Below, piece after piece: positions 21,902 to 34,800 of a stretch of 64,000 nt of DNA. The DNA lies in the NCBI RefSeq assembly GCF_001894865.1, contig NZ_BCXA01000003.1, positions 124,001 through 188,000 of the forward strand, in the 5' to 3' direction. Position 1 is the stretch's first letter. The number at the start of each line of letters is the position of its first letter. The translations under genes and the position numbers were made by a program. The notes beneath the pieces are model-generated. The model saw only the letters and a program-made list of their open reading frames with translations, was not told the origin of the DNA and did no database searches. Source of the stretch: Rhodococcus maanshanensis NBRC 100610 (GTDB lineage Bacteria; Actinomycetota; Actinomycetes; Mycobacteriales; Mycobacteriaceae).

Positions 21902-24900
21902 TCAGGTTCGACGTCCGAGGTGGGCGGCGAGCGCGGGGCCGATCACCGCCAGCGACGACGGTTCGATCATCTCGTTGTGCCCGCAGTCGACGGGGACCTC
22001 CTCGATGTGACCCGTGACGAGAGGCCGCCACTCCTGCGCCGACCGGTCGGCTCCCCCGTCCTGCCCGCGCTGCGCCGGGAACACCAGCAGGTCGCCGTCG
22101 AACACACGTGGCACGAAGCGGTGCACCAGCAGCCGCGAGTTCGCGTACCCGTCGTTGATCCGCTCGAGGTGCGCAGCGGTGATCCCCGTACTGCCGAGGA
22201 ACTCGCCCAGCATGCGCGCCGCGGAATCGTAGGTCAGATCCCGATGCTCCTCGGGTGCACCGATGTCCAGCCCGAGACCACGCAGCAGCTCCGCGATCTC
22301 GAGCCGTCCGAGCAGGGGGTCTGAGCCGTCGTCCGGGTAACTGTCCATGACCGCCAGGGTCGAGACGGTCTCCCCCCGACTCTGCAGTTCGACGGCCATC
22401 GCGTGCGCGAGGACGCCGCCGAGGGACCAACCGAGCAGGTCGTACGGCCCCGCGGGGGCGATCGCGCGCATCTCGTCGACGTACCGCCGCGCGAGCTCCT
22501 CGATCGATCCGTACCCCGGACCATCGGTGATCGCGGGTAGTTGCAGGCCGAACACGGGCCGATCGGCAGGCAGGTATTGGACCAGGCCGGTGTATCCCCA
22601 CGACAACCCGATTCCGGGGTGGACACAGAACAGCGGCCTGCCGGTTCCGCTGCCGCGCAGCGGGATCACGACCCGGAGCGCGTCCTCGGCACCGGCGGCG
22701 ACCGGGGCACCGATCCGGCCTGCCATCCCGGCCGGTGTCGGATCCAGGAAGAGCATCTGCAGCGAGACGTCCCGTCCGAGCCGCTCGCGGAGTTCGGTGA
22801 CCACCCGGGTCGCCGACAGCGAGTTGCCGCCGCGGTCGAAGAAGCTGTCGTCGGCGCCGATCCGTTCCACCCCCAGCACCGATGCGAACGCGCCCGCGAC
22901 CACCGACTCCACCGGGCCGGCAGGCTCTCGGAACGCGGCCGACGCGAAGGTCGGCACCGGCAGCGCGTCCCGGTCGAGTTTGCCCGTCGGGGTGGACGGG
23001 ATCCGGTCGAGCACCATGACCGAGGCCGGCACCATGTGGCTCGGAAGTCGCTGCGCCGCAGCGCGCCGGAGCTCGTCGGGCGCGAGGTGCTCGTCCCCGC
23101 TCGCGCGCACATACGAGCACAGCAGCGTGTCGCCCGCCGGCCCGGTGCGCGCGATCGTCACCGCGAAACCGACGCCCGGCTGCGCGGTGAGCACGGCGTC
23201 GATCTCGGCGGGTTCGATGCGGAAACCGCGGACCTTGACCTGGAAGTCGCTGCGGCCGACGTACTCGAGCGTACCGTCGGTCCGTCGACGGACCAGGTCG
23301 CCGGTGCGGTAGATCCTCTCACCGGGCCTGCCGAACGGGTCGGCGACGAAGCGCTCGGCGGTCAGCGCGGGCCGACGGTGGTAGCCGCGGGCGAGGGCCG
23401 ACCCCGCGACGTACAGCTCCCCCACCACACCGGGTGCCACCGGGTGCAGGCGCGCGTCGAGCACCAGCTCGGACACGCCGCGGATCGGTCCACCGAACGT
23501 GATCGGGGCACCCGCGGCCATCGGGTCGCTGATGTTCGACATGATCGTGGTCTCGGTGGGGCCGTATGCGTTGAGCATCGTGCGGCCCGGCGCCCACCGC
23601 GCCACCAGCTCCTTGGTGCATGGTTCACCGGCGACGACGAGGACCCGGAGCGCGTCGAGCCCGCCGGAATCCACCGACTCCAGCGCGGTCGGGGTGACGA
23701 ATCCGTGTGTGACGCGCCCGGTTTCGAGGGCCGCGGCCAGCTCCGCGCCCCCGCGTACGTGCGGCGGGACGATCATCATGGTCGCGCCCGCGCTCAGCGC
23801 CATCACCATCTCGAACACCGATGCGTCGAAGCTCGGGGACGCGAAGTGCAGGGTGCGGGCATCCGGGGTGACGTCGAGGCGGGTGCGCTCCTCGGCGGCG
23901 AGGTTCGCCAGGCCCCGGTGGGTGAGCACGACGCCCTTCGGAACGCCGGTCGACCCGGAGGTGTAGATCAGGTACGCGGGGTGGTCGACGCGTACGGGGC
24001 CGATCCGCTCGGCATCGACGATCGCGGCGTCCGACATCACCTCGACCACCCCCGTCGTGTCGGGATCGTCGAGCACCACCCAGTCGATGTCGTCGGGCAG
24101 ACGATTCCGCGTTGCGTTGACGGTCACCCCCAGCACCGCGCCGGAATCGCCCAGCATGTGTTCGATCCGCCCGGTCGGGTTGCCCGGGTCGACCGGCAGG
24201 AACGCCGCCCCGGTCTTCGCGACCGCCCACACCGCGAGCACCGACCCGAGCGACCGCGACAGGGCGAGGGCGACGTAGCGCTCCGGACCGGCACCGCGGC
24301 CGATCAGCATCCGCGCCAGCCGGTTCGACCGCTGATCCAGCGCCCCGTACGAGACCTCGACGCCGTCGCAGGCGACCGCGATCGCATCGGGGTCGTGCCC
24401 GGCCCTGGCCAGCAGCCCGGGGAACAACAGCTCCTGGGCGTCGGGGCCGCCGTTGACCGGGGCGAGGTCCATTAGTTCGTCGTCGCGCAGGATCGCGATG
24501 TCGCCGACCGCGCCGTGCGGATCGGCGAGCGCGGTTTCGAGGACCAGGAGGAACCGTTCGGCGACACCGCGCACCGTCGCGGCGTCGAACAGGTCCGTCG
24601 CGTACTCGATGCTCCCGGCGATGCCGGCCGGGGCGCCGGAGTCGTCGAACTGCTCGGCGAGCACGAACTCGAGATCCTCCTTGACCACACCGGAGGGCGT
24701 GGCGAGGCCCTCGACCGTCAGGCCCGGCAGGTCGAGGCGGGCCCGCGTGTCGTTCTGGAACTCCAACGCCACCTGGAAGATCGGCGAATACGCCGTCGAG
24801 CGCGGCGGGTCGAGCGCCTCGACCACCCGCTCGAACGGGAGGTCGGCATGTGCGAAGGCGCCGAGGTCCACCTCCCGCACGGCGGCCAGCAGATCCGCAA

Positions 24901-25830
24901 ACGACTGGGCGGGATCGATCCGGGTGCGCAGCGCCAGCGTGCCGACGAACATGCCGACCAGGTCGTCGAGTGCCGGTTCTCCCCGGCCCGCGACCGGCGT
25001 GCCGATCACGATGTCGTCGGTGTCGCCCAGGTGGCTCAGCAGCACCGCGAGCGCGGCGTGCACGGTCATGAACACGCTCGTCCCGTGCCGCCGGGCGAAC
25101 TCCTCGAGCCTGCGGTGCAGCTGCGGTTCGATCGCGAAACCCGTTCGCGCGCCGCGGAACGACTGCTGGGGCGGACGCGGTCGATCCGTCGGCAGGCCCA
25201 GCAGATCCGGTGCCCCCGTCAGGATCGACGTCCAGTGGTCGAGCTGCCGCGCGGCCACCGACCCCGGGTCGTCGGCGTCACCGAGCAGCCGGTGCTGCCA
25301 CAGGGTGTAGTCGACGTACTGGACCGCGAGCGGCGACCACTCGGGCGCGCGGCCCGCCGCCCGCGCCGCGTACGCGCGGACCAGGTCACGGGACAGCGGA
25401 CCCATCGAGAGCCCGTCGACCGAGATGTGGTGCGCCACCAGGACCAGGACATGCTCCTCGGCACCGAGCTCGAACAGCACACCTCGGATCGGTACGCGCG
25501 CGGTGACATCGAACCCGGCCGACACCTCGGCATGGATCCGCCGGGCCAGCTCGACTTCGTTGACCACCGGTACCGGCCGCAGGACGGGCGCCGCCTCGGC
25601 CGCCGGGCGGATCCGCTGTACCGGGCCGTCTGGTCCGGTCGGGAAGACGGTCCGCAGCGACTCGTGCCGGTCGACCACGTCGGCCAGTGCGGTGTCGAGG
25701 GCCGGGGCGTCGAGGGCACCCGAAAGGCGCACCACCAGCGGGACGTTGTACGCGGGCGACGCCGGGTCGAACTGGTTGATGAACCACATCCGCTGCTGCG
25801 CCGCGGACAGCGGGATCTCGTCCGGCCGTT
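21902..25830 (-). other. NRPS module 7: C7-A7-T7-TE
   Basis: C7 (~7630-8077) has HHISVDG. A7 (~8090-8587) reads D-A-F-F-V-A-A-I-M-K, near phenylalanine-type pockets in its A-A-I part. T7 has [10 protein letters not shown]. The thioesterase (~8677-8938) has GWSLGG (Ser) and HNEM (His) and releases the peptide as a linear acid or macrolactone; the Thr hydroxyls are possible ring partners. Confidence 0.8.
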
Positions 25831-28800
25831 CGGTCGCCTCGAGCGCGGGACGACCGGACGGCCCCGTCTCCGCGTGTTCGATGCGCTCGGCGAGTGCGGC
25901 CGCGGTCGGCGCCGCGAAGAGCGCGCGGACCCCCAGGTCGAGGCCGAGGGTTTCCCGGAGCCGGGCGACAACCCGCGTTGCGGACAGCGAGTTGCCGCCG
26001 AGTGCGAAGAAGTCGTCGCCGGTCCCCACGCGGTCCACCCCGAGCACGGTCGCGAACACCTCGGTGACCGCCTCCTCCACCGGGTTGGTCGGCGCCAGGA
26101 ATGCCGTCGGGGTGTGGCCGAACCCGGGGTCGGGCAGCGCGCGGCGGTCGAGCTTCCCGGTTGGGCCGAGCGGGATCTCGTCGAGCACGACGATCGATGC
26201 AGGCACCATGAAATCGGGGACCCGCGCGGACAAGCGGGACCGGAGGTCGTCGACGGCGATGCCGCGGCCGTCGACCGCGGCCACATAGGACACCAGCACG
26301 GTGTCGCCGCCCGGCCCGGGGCGGCCGAGGGTGGCCGCGAACCGGACGTCGGGATGCGCGGCGAGTACGGCGTCGATCTCGCCGAGTTCGATGCGGAAGC
26401 CCCGGACCTTCACCTGGAAGTCGCTGCGCCCGCGGTACTCGAGCTTCCCGTCCGCGGTCCACACCCCGACGTCGCCGGTGCGGTACATCCGCTCGCCGGG
26501 CGCGCCGAACGGGTCGGCAACGAATCGTCCGGCGGTCGTGCCTGCCCGTCGGTGGTAGCCGCGGGCCAGGCCGGGACCAGCGATGTAGATCTCCCCCTCG
26601 ACACCAACGGGCACCGGCTGCAGTCGCGCGTCGAGCACCATCTCGGCGACGCCGCGGATCGGCCCGCCGAGGGGAATCGGCGTGACTCCCGGCACGCAGT
26701 CCTCGATGTTCACCACGATCGTGGTCTCCGTCGGCCCGTACCCGTTGACCATGCGCCGCTTCGGCATCCAGTCCGCGATCAGTTCCGGCGGCCACGCCTC
26801 GCCGCCGACCATCACGCACTGCAAGTCGTCGAGCCCGGTCGGGTCGATCGAGGCGAGGGCGGCAGGCGTGATGAAGGCGTGGGTGACGCGCTGCTCCTTC
26901 AGCACCGCGGCCAGATCCGCGCCGCCGTAGACGGTGCGGGGCACGATCACCATGGTCGCGCCTGCGGCGAAGCACAGCAGGTACTCGAGCAGCGAGACGT
27001 CGAAACTGGGTGACGAGAAGTGCAACGTCCGGGCGTCCGCGGTCACCGCGCACCGATCCCGTTGCTCGTCGGCGTAGTTCCCCAGGCCCCGATGGGTCAG
27101 GGTGACCGCCTTGGGCAGACCGGTCGAACCGGATGTATAGATCAGGTACGCCGGATGGTCGATCCGCAGGGGCATCGTGCGCTCGGCGTCGGTCACCGGC
27201 GCCGCCGGTCGGGAGGCACAGTCCGCGGCGAATCCGGGGTCGTCGAGCGTCAGCCAGGGCACCGCGTCGGGCAGCCGGTGCCGGTGCGCCGCGACGGTCA
27301 GCCCGACGCAGGCACCGGAGTCGGCGAGCATGTGCTCGACCCGCTCCTCGGGATAGTCCGGATCCACCGGGACGAACGCGGCCCCGGTCTTGGCCACGGC
27401 CCACATCGCGAGCACCGACTCGACGGAGCGCGGTATGCCCAGCGCCACGGAGGTTTCCGGCCCCGCTCCCCGGTCGATCAGTGCGCGCGCCAGGCGATTG
27501 GACCGGGCGTCGAGGTCCGCGTAGGTGACCTCGCGTCCGCCTGCGACCAGTGCGACCGCCTCCGGATCGTGGGCGGCCGCCTCCGCCAGGATCTCCGGGA
27601 GCGTCCGGGCGGCGCTGCGCGGGCCGCCCCGCACCGGCGCCAGCATCCGGCGTTCGTCGGCGGTCAGCAGGTCGAGTCCGGCCAGGCGCCGTTCCGGATC
27701 ATCAACGATCGCGCGCAGGACGTGTAGCAGCCTGCGGGCGGCGGCGTCGACCGCCGTCCGGTCGAGGAGGTCCGGGTGGAACTTCATCGTCAGGCGCAGA
27801 CGGTCGGTCGCGGACGCGACCACGCTCAGCGGGTAGTGGGCGGCGTCGCGGACCTCGACGCCCCGCAGTCGCATCCCCGCGATGTCGGCGTCCGCGGACA
27901 GGGCGCTGCGCACGGGATAGGACTCGAACACGGTGAGCGTGTCGAAGCCCGCGGCCGGTCCCCCGGCGCGCTGGACATCGGTGAGCCCGACGTGGTGGTG
28001 ATCGAGCAGCGCCGCCTGCTCCGCCTGCACCCGATCCAATAACGCACCAAGGGTTCCCGCGGCATCGAGCCGGACCCGGACCGGCACGGTGTTGATGAAC
28101 AGTCCGATCATCGATTCGATGCCGGGCACGTGCGGGGGTCGGCCGGACACGGTGGCGCCGAACACCACGTCGTCGCGCCCGGTGAGAAGGCCGAGGACGA
28201 TCGCCCATCCGACCGAGAAGACGGTGTTGAGCGTCAGTCCGCGCTCGTGCGCCAGGGCACGCAGGCGCTCGGTCGCCGAGCCGTCCAACTCGTATCGCAT
28301 GTCCCGCGACGGCGCGGACTGTGCTGTCGCGGTTGACCCGTCGCGGACCAGCAGGGTGGGCTCGTCCGTCCCGTCGAAGGCATCGGCCCAAGCACGCAGC
28401 GCAGCAGGCCTGTCCTGCGCCGCGAGCCATTCGAGATAGTCGCGGTGGGGTCGCACGCGCGGCAACGTGGAGGTGTCGCCGTCGGTCGCATAGAGGACGA
28501 CGAGCTCCTCGAGCAGCAGCGGCGTCGACCACCCGTCGAGCAGGATGTGGTGGTTGGTCAGGATCAGCCGGTTCGTGCCATCGGGCATGCGCACCAGGCC
28601 GATCCGCAGCAGTGGCGGCGATGCCATGTCGAACGGGTGGGTGCGGTCCTCGGCCAGGATCTCACCGAGCTGCTCCGATGCCGCCGGTTCGGCGAACCCG
28701 CGCAGGTCGGTCTCCGTCCACGGCGCGACCACCTCGTCGGTGACGATCCGTACGGCCTCCCCGTCCGGCGCGCGCACGAACGCCGTGCGCAGATTCGCGT

Positions 28801-31800
28801 GCCGGTCAAGCAAACCCTGGACCGCACGGTGCATGCGCAGCGAGTCCACCTCGCCGCCCAGCGTGAGGATCAGCTGCACCAGATATGCGTCCACCGAGGC
28901 GCCTGCGAGTTCGGCATGGAAGAACATGCCGCGCTGCATCGGTGTCAGTGGCCACACGTCGGACAGCGACGGGAATCGGGCCTCGAACCGCTCGACGGCC
29001 GTCTGGTCCAGGTGCACCAGACCGAGATCCGACGGGGTCCGCCCGCCCGCACCCGGCGCGCTCGCCCGCTCGACCACCGCCCGTGCGGCAACGATCCACC
29101 CCTGCGCCAGGCGTTCGACGTCCGCGGCATCGAGCACGCGCCGCGGGAAGGACCAGGTCGCCCTGATCCGTGGCCCGTCAGGACCGGGCACCGTCACCGC
29201 GTTGACGTCGATCGCGAACGCCACCGGCAGGTCCGCCGCCACCGCATCGTGCAGTCCGGGTTCCGTGACGGGGAGCCAGCTCTCGTCCCCGCGCGGTTCG
29301 GCGCCGCCGCCCAGCCGGCCGAGGTAGTTGAAGCTGATCTCCGGCTCGGGCAACCCGCGCAGCCCGGAGTCGATCTCGTCGCCGAGGTACCGGAGCAGGC
29401 CGTACCCGATCCCGTGGTCGGGTACGGCGCGCAGCTGCTCCTTGACCGACTTCACCGCCGCACCCGCTGCGGCTCCCCCGTCGCGGGCCTGGTCGATGTC
29501 GATGCCGGACAGATCCAGCCGCACCGGGTAGATCGAGGTGAACCAGCCCACCGTGCGGGACAGGTCGGCGCCCGGCACCACCTGGGGCTCACGGCCGTGC
29601 CCCTCGAGCGCCACCACGACGTCGTCGGTGTCGCGGCCGCGGTCGCGCCGCCAGGCCGCGAGCGCGAGGGCCAGCGCGGCGAGGAGTCCGTCCTCGACGA
29701 CGCCGTGGAACACCCGCGGTGCCGTGGTCGTCAGGCCAAGAGTCACGTCGGCAGGCAACTCCACCTCGACGCGCTCGAGGGTGCCTGCGACGTCGACCGT
29801 CGGGTCCAGTTCTCCCACAGCGCGTCCAACCGATGCCCGGGAGACCGTCGACCGCCACAGGTCCAGCTCGTCGGCCCGGTCCCGCGCCGCCCGGACGAGC
29901 CCGTCCGCCCATGTCCGCAGCGAGGTGCCGATCGCCGGTAGATCCGGCTGCGCGCCGTTTGCGGCCTGCGCGGCGGCGAACGCGAGGTCGGGAATCAGGA
30001 TCCGCCACGAGACCCCGTCGATGACGAGGTGGTGGGCGACGACGAGCAACCGCGCCGTGTCTCCCCCGACGAGGTGCACGAACTGGATCATGCTGCCGGA
30101 CTCCGGATCCAGCAGGTCGGCGGCCGCCTCCAGTGCATCCTGGGTCGCGGGGCCCGCTCCGGCGACGCTGTCGATCGGGACCTGCCGCACGATCGTGTCG
30201 GCGGCCACCGCCCCCGGCGGTCGCACCTCGAGCCGCCACCCGGACTCGGAGCGGGCGTCCGGGCGGAGCCGGGACCGCAGCATGTCGTGCCGGTCCAGGA
30301 CCGCGTCTACCGCACGGGTGAGGGTGTCGCGGTCGATTTCGGCGGGCACGGCGAGCAGGACCGACTGCGAGTAGCGGCGGAAGTCGCCACCACCGAGTGC
30401 TTTCGAACGCTCGACAAGCCAGCGCATGATCGGGGTGAGTGGGACGTCGCCGACGCCTCCGCCCGGCAGTTCCGGCAGCACGACGACGTCGTCGGTGCCG
30501 GTGAGGTCGGCGACCTCGGCGAGACCGGCGATGGTGCGCCGCTCGAACACGTCGCGCGGCGTGAACGTCACCCCCGCGGCCTTCGCCCGCGACACCAGCT
30601 GGATGGACATGATCGAGTCGCCGCCGAGCCCGAAGAACGAGTCGTCGACACCGACCGTCTCGACACCGAGTAGCTCCGCGAACAGCCGCCCCAGCAGGCG
30701 TTCGGTCCCGGTGCGGGGTGCTCGACCGCCCGCGGTCTCTGGTCGCGGTTCGGGGAGTGCGGCGCGATCGAGCTTGCCGTGCGCGGTGATCGGGAACTCC
30801 GGGAGGACCGTCGTCACGGCCGGCACCAGGTATCCGGGCAGCCGACGGGCGACGGCCTCGGTGACCGAGGCCGGATCGAGCGCGGCACCGGATTCGGGGA
30901 CCACGTAGGCCACCAGGCGCGTGGCGCCGTCGGCAGGCCCTGGTCGCGCGAGCACCACCGCGGATGCGACGCCAGGAACCGCGGTGAGCGCCGACTCGAC
31001 CTCCCCCGGCTCCACCCGGAATCCGCGGATCTGGACCTGGGAGTCGCTGCGCCCCAGGAACTCGAGCTCGCCGTCCGAGGTCCAGCGGGCCCGATCGCCG
31101 GTCCGGTACATCCGCCCCTGGGGACCGAGGGGGTCGGCGACGAAGCGTCCCGCGGTCAGCCCGGGCCGTTCCCGGTATCCCCGCGCGACCTGCGCGCCCG
31201 ACACATACAGCTCGCCCGCCACCCCGAGCGGCGCGGGGCGCAGCCGCTCGTCGAGCACCCACACCCGCACACCCGGTAGCCCGCGACCGATCGCCGATCC
31301 GGTGGAACGCGGCCCGGTGACCGCCGCGACGTCGATCATCCGCCAGGTCACGTGCACGCAGGTCTCGGTGATACCGAACATGTTCACCAGAGCGGGCGCG
31401 GTGACGCCGTGCCGTTCGACCCAATCCGCCAGGCGGGCAATGTCAAGCGCCTCGCCGCCGAACACCACCCAGCGGAGCGCGAGGGCGCCGTCGTCGGCCG
31501 CGGCGTCGGCCTGCGCGAACTGATAGAAGGCAGAGGGAGTCTGGCTCAGCATCGTCACCGACTCGGCCACCAGCAGGCGCCGCAGCTCGTCCGGGGAACG
31601 GGCGGTGTCGTGCCCGACGACGACCAACCGGCCGCCGAACCCCAAGGCGCCCCAGAGCTCCCACACCGCGAAGTCGAACGCGAACGAGTGGAACATCGTC
31701 CACACATCGGTCGCACCGAAGCCGAGCACCGCGCGGGCTCCGGTCAGCAGGGTCACCGCGTTCTCATGGGTCACCGCGACACCCTTGGGTCGCCCGGTCG

Positions 31801-34800
31801 AACCCGACGTGTAGATCACGTACGCAACGGAATCCGGGTGTAGCGGGCCCGTGCGATCGGCGTCGGTGACCGGCGTGGCGCTCAGGGAGTCGAGCTGTGC
31901 GCGCATGTCCGGGTCGTCGAGACGCACCACGGGTGCACCGGCTACCGGGTCCACCGGCACGCTCGCGTCGACCAGCACGCAGGCCGGTGCCGCGTCGCCG
32001 AGCAGGAACTCGATGCGCGCCGCCGGATACGACGGGTCGACCGGTAGGTAGGCCGCACCCGACCGCGAGACCCCGACGAGCGCGGCGACCAGGTCCGCGG
32101 AACGCCCCATCATCACGGCGACCAGCGACTCCGGGCCGATGCCGCGGTTGATCAGCCAGCGCGCCAGCTGGTTCGAGCGCGCGTCGAGCTCGCGGTAGGT
32201 CGTCTGCGTGTCCGCCGCGACCACGGCGACCGTGTCCGGATCGGCGGCGACGGCCGCGGCGAACAGGTCCGCCAGTGTCTCAAACGCCGGCACCGCCGGC
32301 ACCGCCGGCAGCGTCCCATCCGCCGCTGCCGCCGACATCGGGCCGGAGGAGCGCTCTGCGGCCTCCTCGCGCGCGAGGGGCCCGGCGACGTCGATGTCCC
32401 CGACCGGGACGGCCGGATCGGCCGCGACGGTCGCGAGCACGCGGCCGAACATGTCCGCGAGCGCCGTCGCGGTGGATTCGTCGAACACGTCGGATGCGAA
32501 CAGCAGCTCGCCCGTCAGTCCCGCCGCGGCCCCGGCATCATCGAACCGCTCGCCGATCCCGAACTGGAGGTCGAACTTCGCCTCGCCCATCTCGACGTCG
32601 AGAACCTCGGCCGTCAGTCCCGGCAGCCGGACGTGGGGTTGCTCGACGTTGCGGAACTCGAGCATCACTTGGAACAGCGGTGCGTGCGAGGTGGATCGCG
32701 CCGAAGCCGACCGCTCTACGAGCTGCTCGAACGGCACGTCGGCGTGTGCGAAGGCGTCCAGGTCCGCATCCCGCGTCCCGGCGAGCACCGCGGCGAAGGA
32801 GTCCGCCGGTTCGACCGCGGTGCGCAGCACCAGGGTGTTGACGAACATGCCGACCACATCGTCCAGCTCGGCCTCGCCGCGCCCGGCGACCGGGGTCCCG
32901 ACCACGACGTCACGGCCGGCTCCCACGCGGGACAGCAGCACCGCAAGCGCGGCGTGCACCACCATGAACACCGTCGAATCGTGCTTGCGGGCGAGTGCGA
33001 CGAGCCCGCGGTGGACGCCGGGATCGACCGAGAGCGCCACCCGCCCGCCGTTCGTCGAGCGCCTGACCTCGCGCGGGCGGTCGAGCGGCAACCCGGTCAC
33101 CGGCGGTGCCCCCGCGAGACGGTCATCCCACCAGGCGAGTTCGCGGGCGACGAGCGAGTCCTGGTCGTCCCTGGAGCCCAGCATCGAGTGCTGCCACACG
33201 GCGAAGTCCGCGAACTGGACGGGCAGCGGCCCCCAGTTCGGTGCACCGCCGCCGGCCCGCGCCGCATACGCCGTCGCGACGTCCCTGGACAGGGGTCCGA
33301 TCGAGAATCCGTCGGCCACGATGTGATGGACCACCAGCACCAGGAGGTGGTCGTCCGCCGCGGTCCGCAGCAGCCGCAGCCGTACCGGAACTTCCTGCGC
33401 CACATCGAATCCCTCGTGCACGATCTCGGCGACGCGGGCGGGTACCCGGTCCGCGGCAACCGGTTCCGGCGTCAGGTCGCCGACCACACCGGGCGCGGGC
33501 ACCGTCACCTGGGACGGCCCGGCGGGCGAGGACGGGAAGACCGTCCGCAGCGATTCCTGACGCTCCACCACGTCGACCAGCGCGCGCCCCAGGGCCTGTG
33601 CGTCGAGGCTGCCCGAGAGCCGCAACACCATCGGCACGTTGTACGCGGCCGACGCCGGGTCGAACTGGTTGACGAACCACATGCGTTCCTGGGCCGGCGA
33701 CAGCGGGACGCGGTCGGGGCGGGTGACCGTGCGCAGCTCGTCCCCTGCCGGTGCGGTGGCGCGCACGCACCGGGGCGCGAGCGCCGCCGCGGTCCGGCAA
33801 TCGAACAGGTCACGCACCCCGATCCTGCTGCCGCGCGCGCGGTTGATGCGGGCCACGGCCCGCGTGGCACTGAGGGAGTTGCCACCCAGCGTGAAGAAGT
33901 CGTCGTCGACTCCCACCCGGTCGACGCCGGTCACCTCGGCGAACACGGCGACCAGACCGGCCTCGGTGGAGTTGCCAGGTTCCCGGAATCGCGGTGTCAG
34001 CGAGTCGAAGTCCGGGTCGGGCAGCGCGGCGCGGTCCAGCTTTCCCACCGGGGTCAGCGGTATCGCGTCGAGCACCATCACCGTCGTCGGCACCATGTGC
34101 ACCGGCAGGAGCAGGCCCGCGTGGTCCGTCAGGGCGGCGACGTCGACGCCGTCCGCGGAGTTCGGCACGACATACGTCACCAGCATCGGGTCGCCTGCTT
34201 CCCGTGGCCGCGCGACCGTGACGGCGAACCCGACCGCCGGGTGTGCGGCGAAGACCGCGTCGATCTCCCCGAGCTCGGTGCGCAGTCCTCGCACCTTGAC
34301 CTGGAAGTCGCTGCGGCCCAGGTAGTCGAGCGTTCCGTCCGGCCACCACCGGACGACGTCACCGGTCCGGTACATCCGGTCGCCGGGCGCGCCGCGCGGG
34401 GCGGGCACGAATCGCGCCGCGGTCAACGCGGCCCGGCGATGGTATCCGCGGGCAAGCCCCGCTCCCGCGATGTACAGCTCGCCCGGCACACCGGCGGGGA
34501 CCGGGCGCAGGAAGTCGTCGAGGACGAACACGTCGGTTCCGTGCACCGGGCTTCCGATCGCCACCTTCGCCCCGGGCTCGAGGGGTGCACTGATCGTCGT
34601 CAAGACGGTCGACTCGGTCGGACCGTATCCGTTGAGCATCGTTCGGCCAGGCGCCCAGTCGGCCACCAGTTCCGGACCGACGGCGTCGCCCGCGACGACC
34701 AGCACGTCGAGGGCATCGAGACGATCGGAATCGACGGTGGACAGTGCGGCAGGTGTGATGCAGACGTGGGTTATCCGCTCCCGGCGCAGGAGTCGGCCCA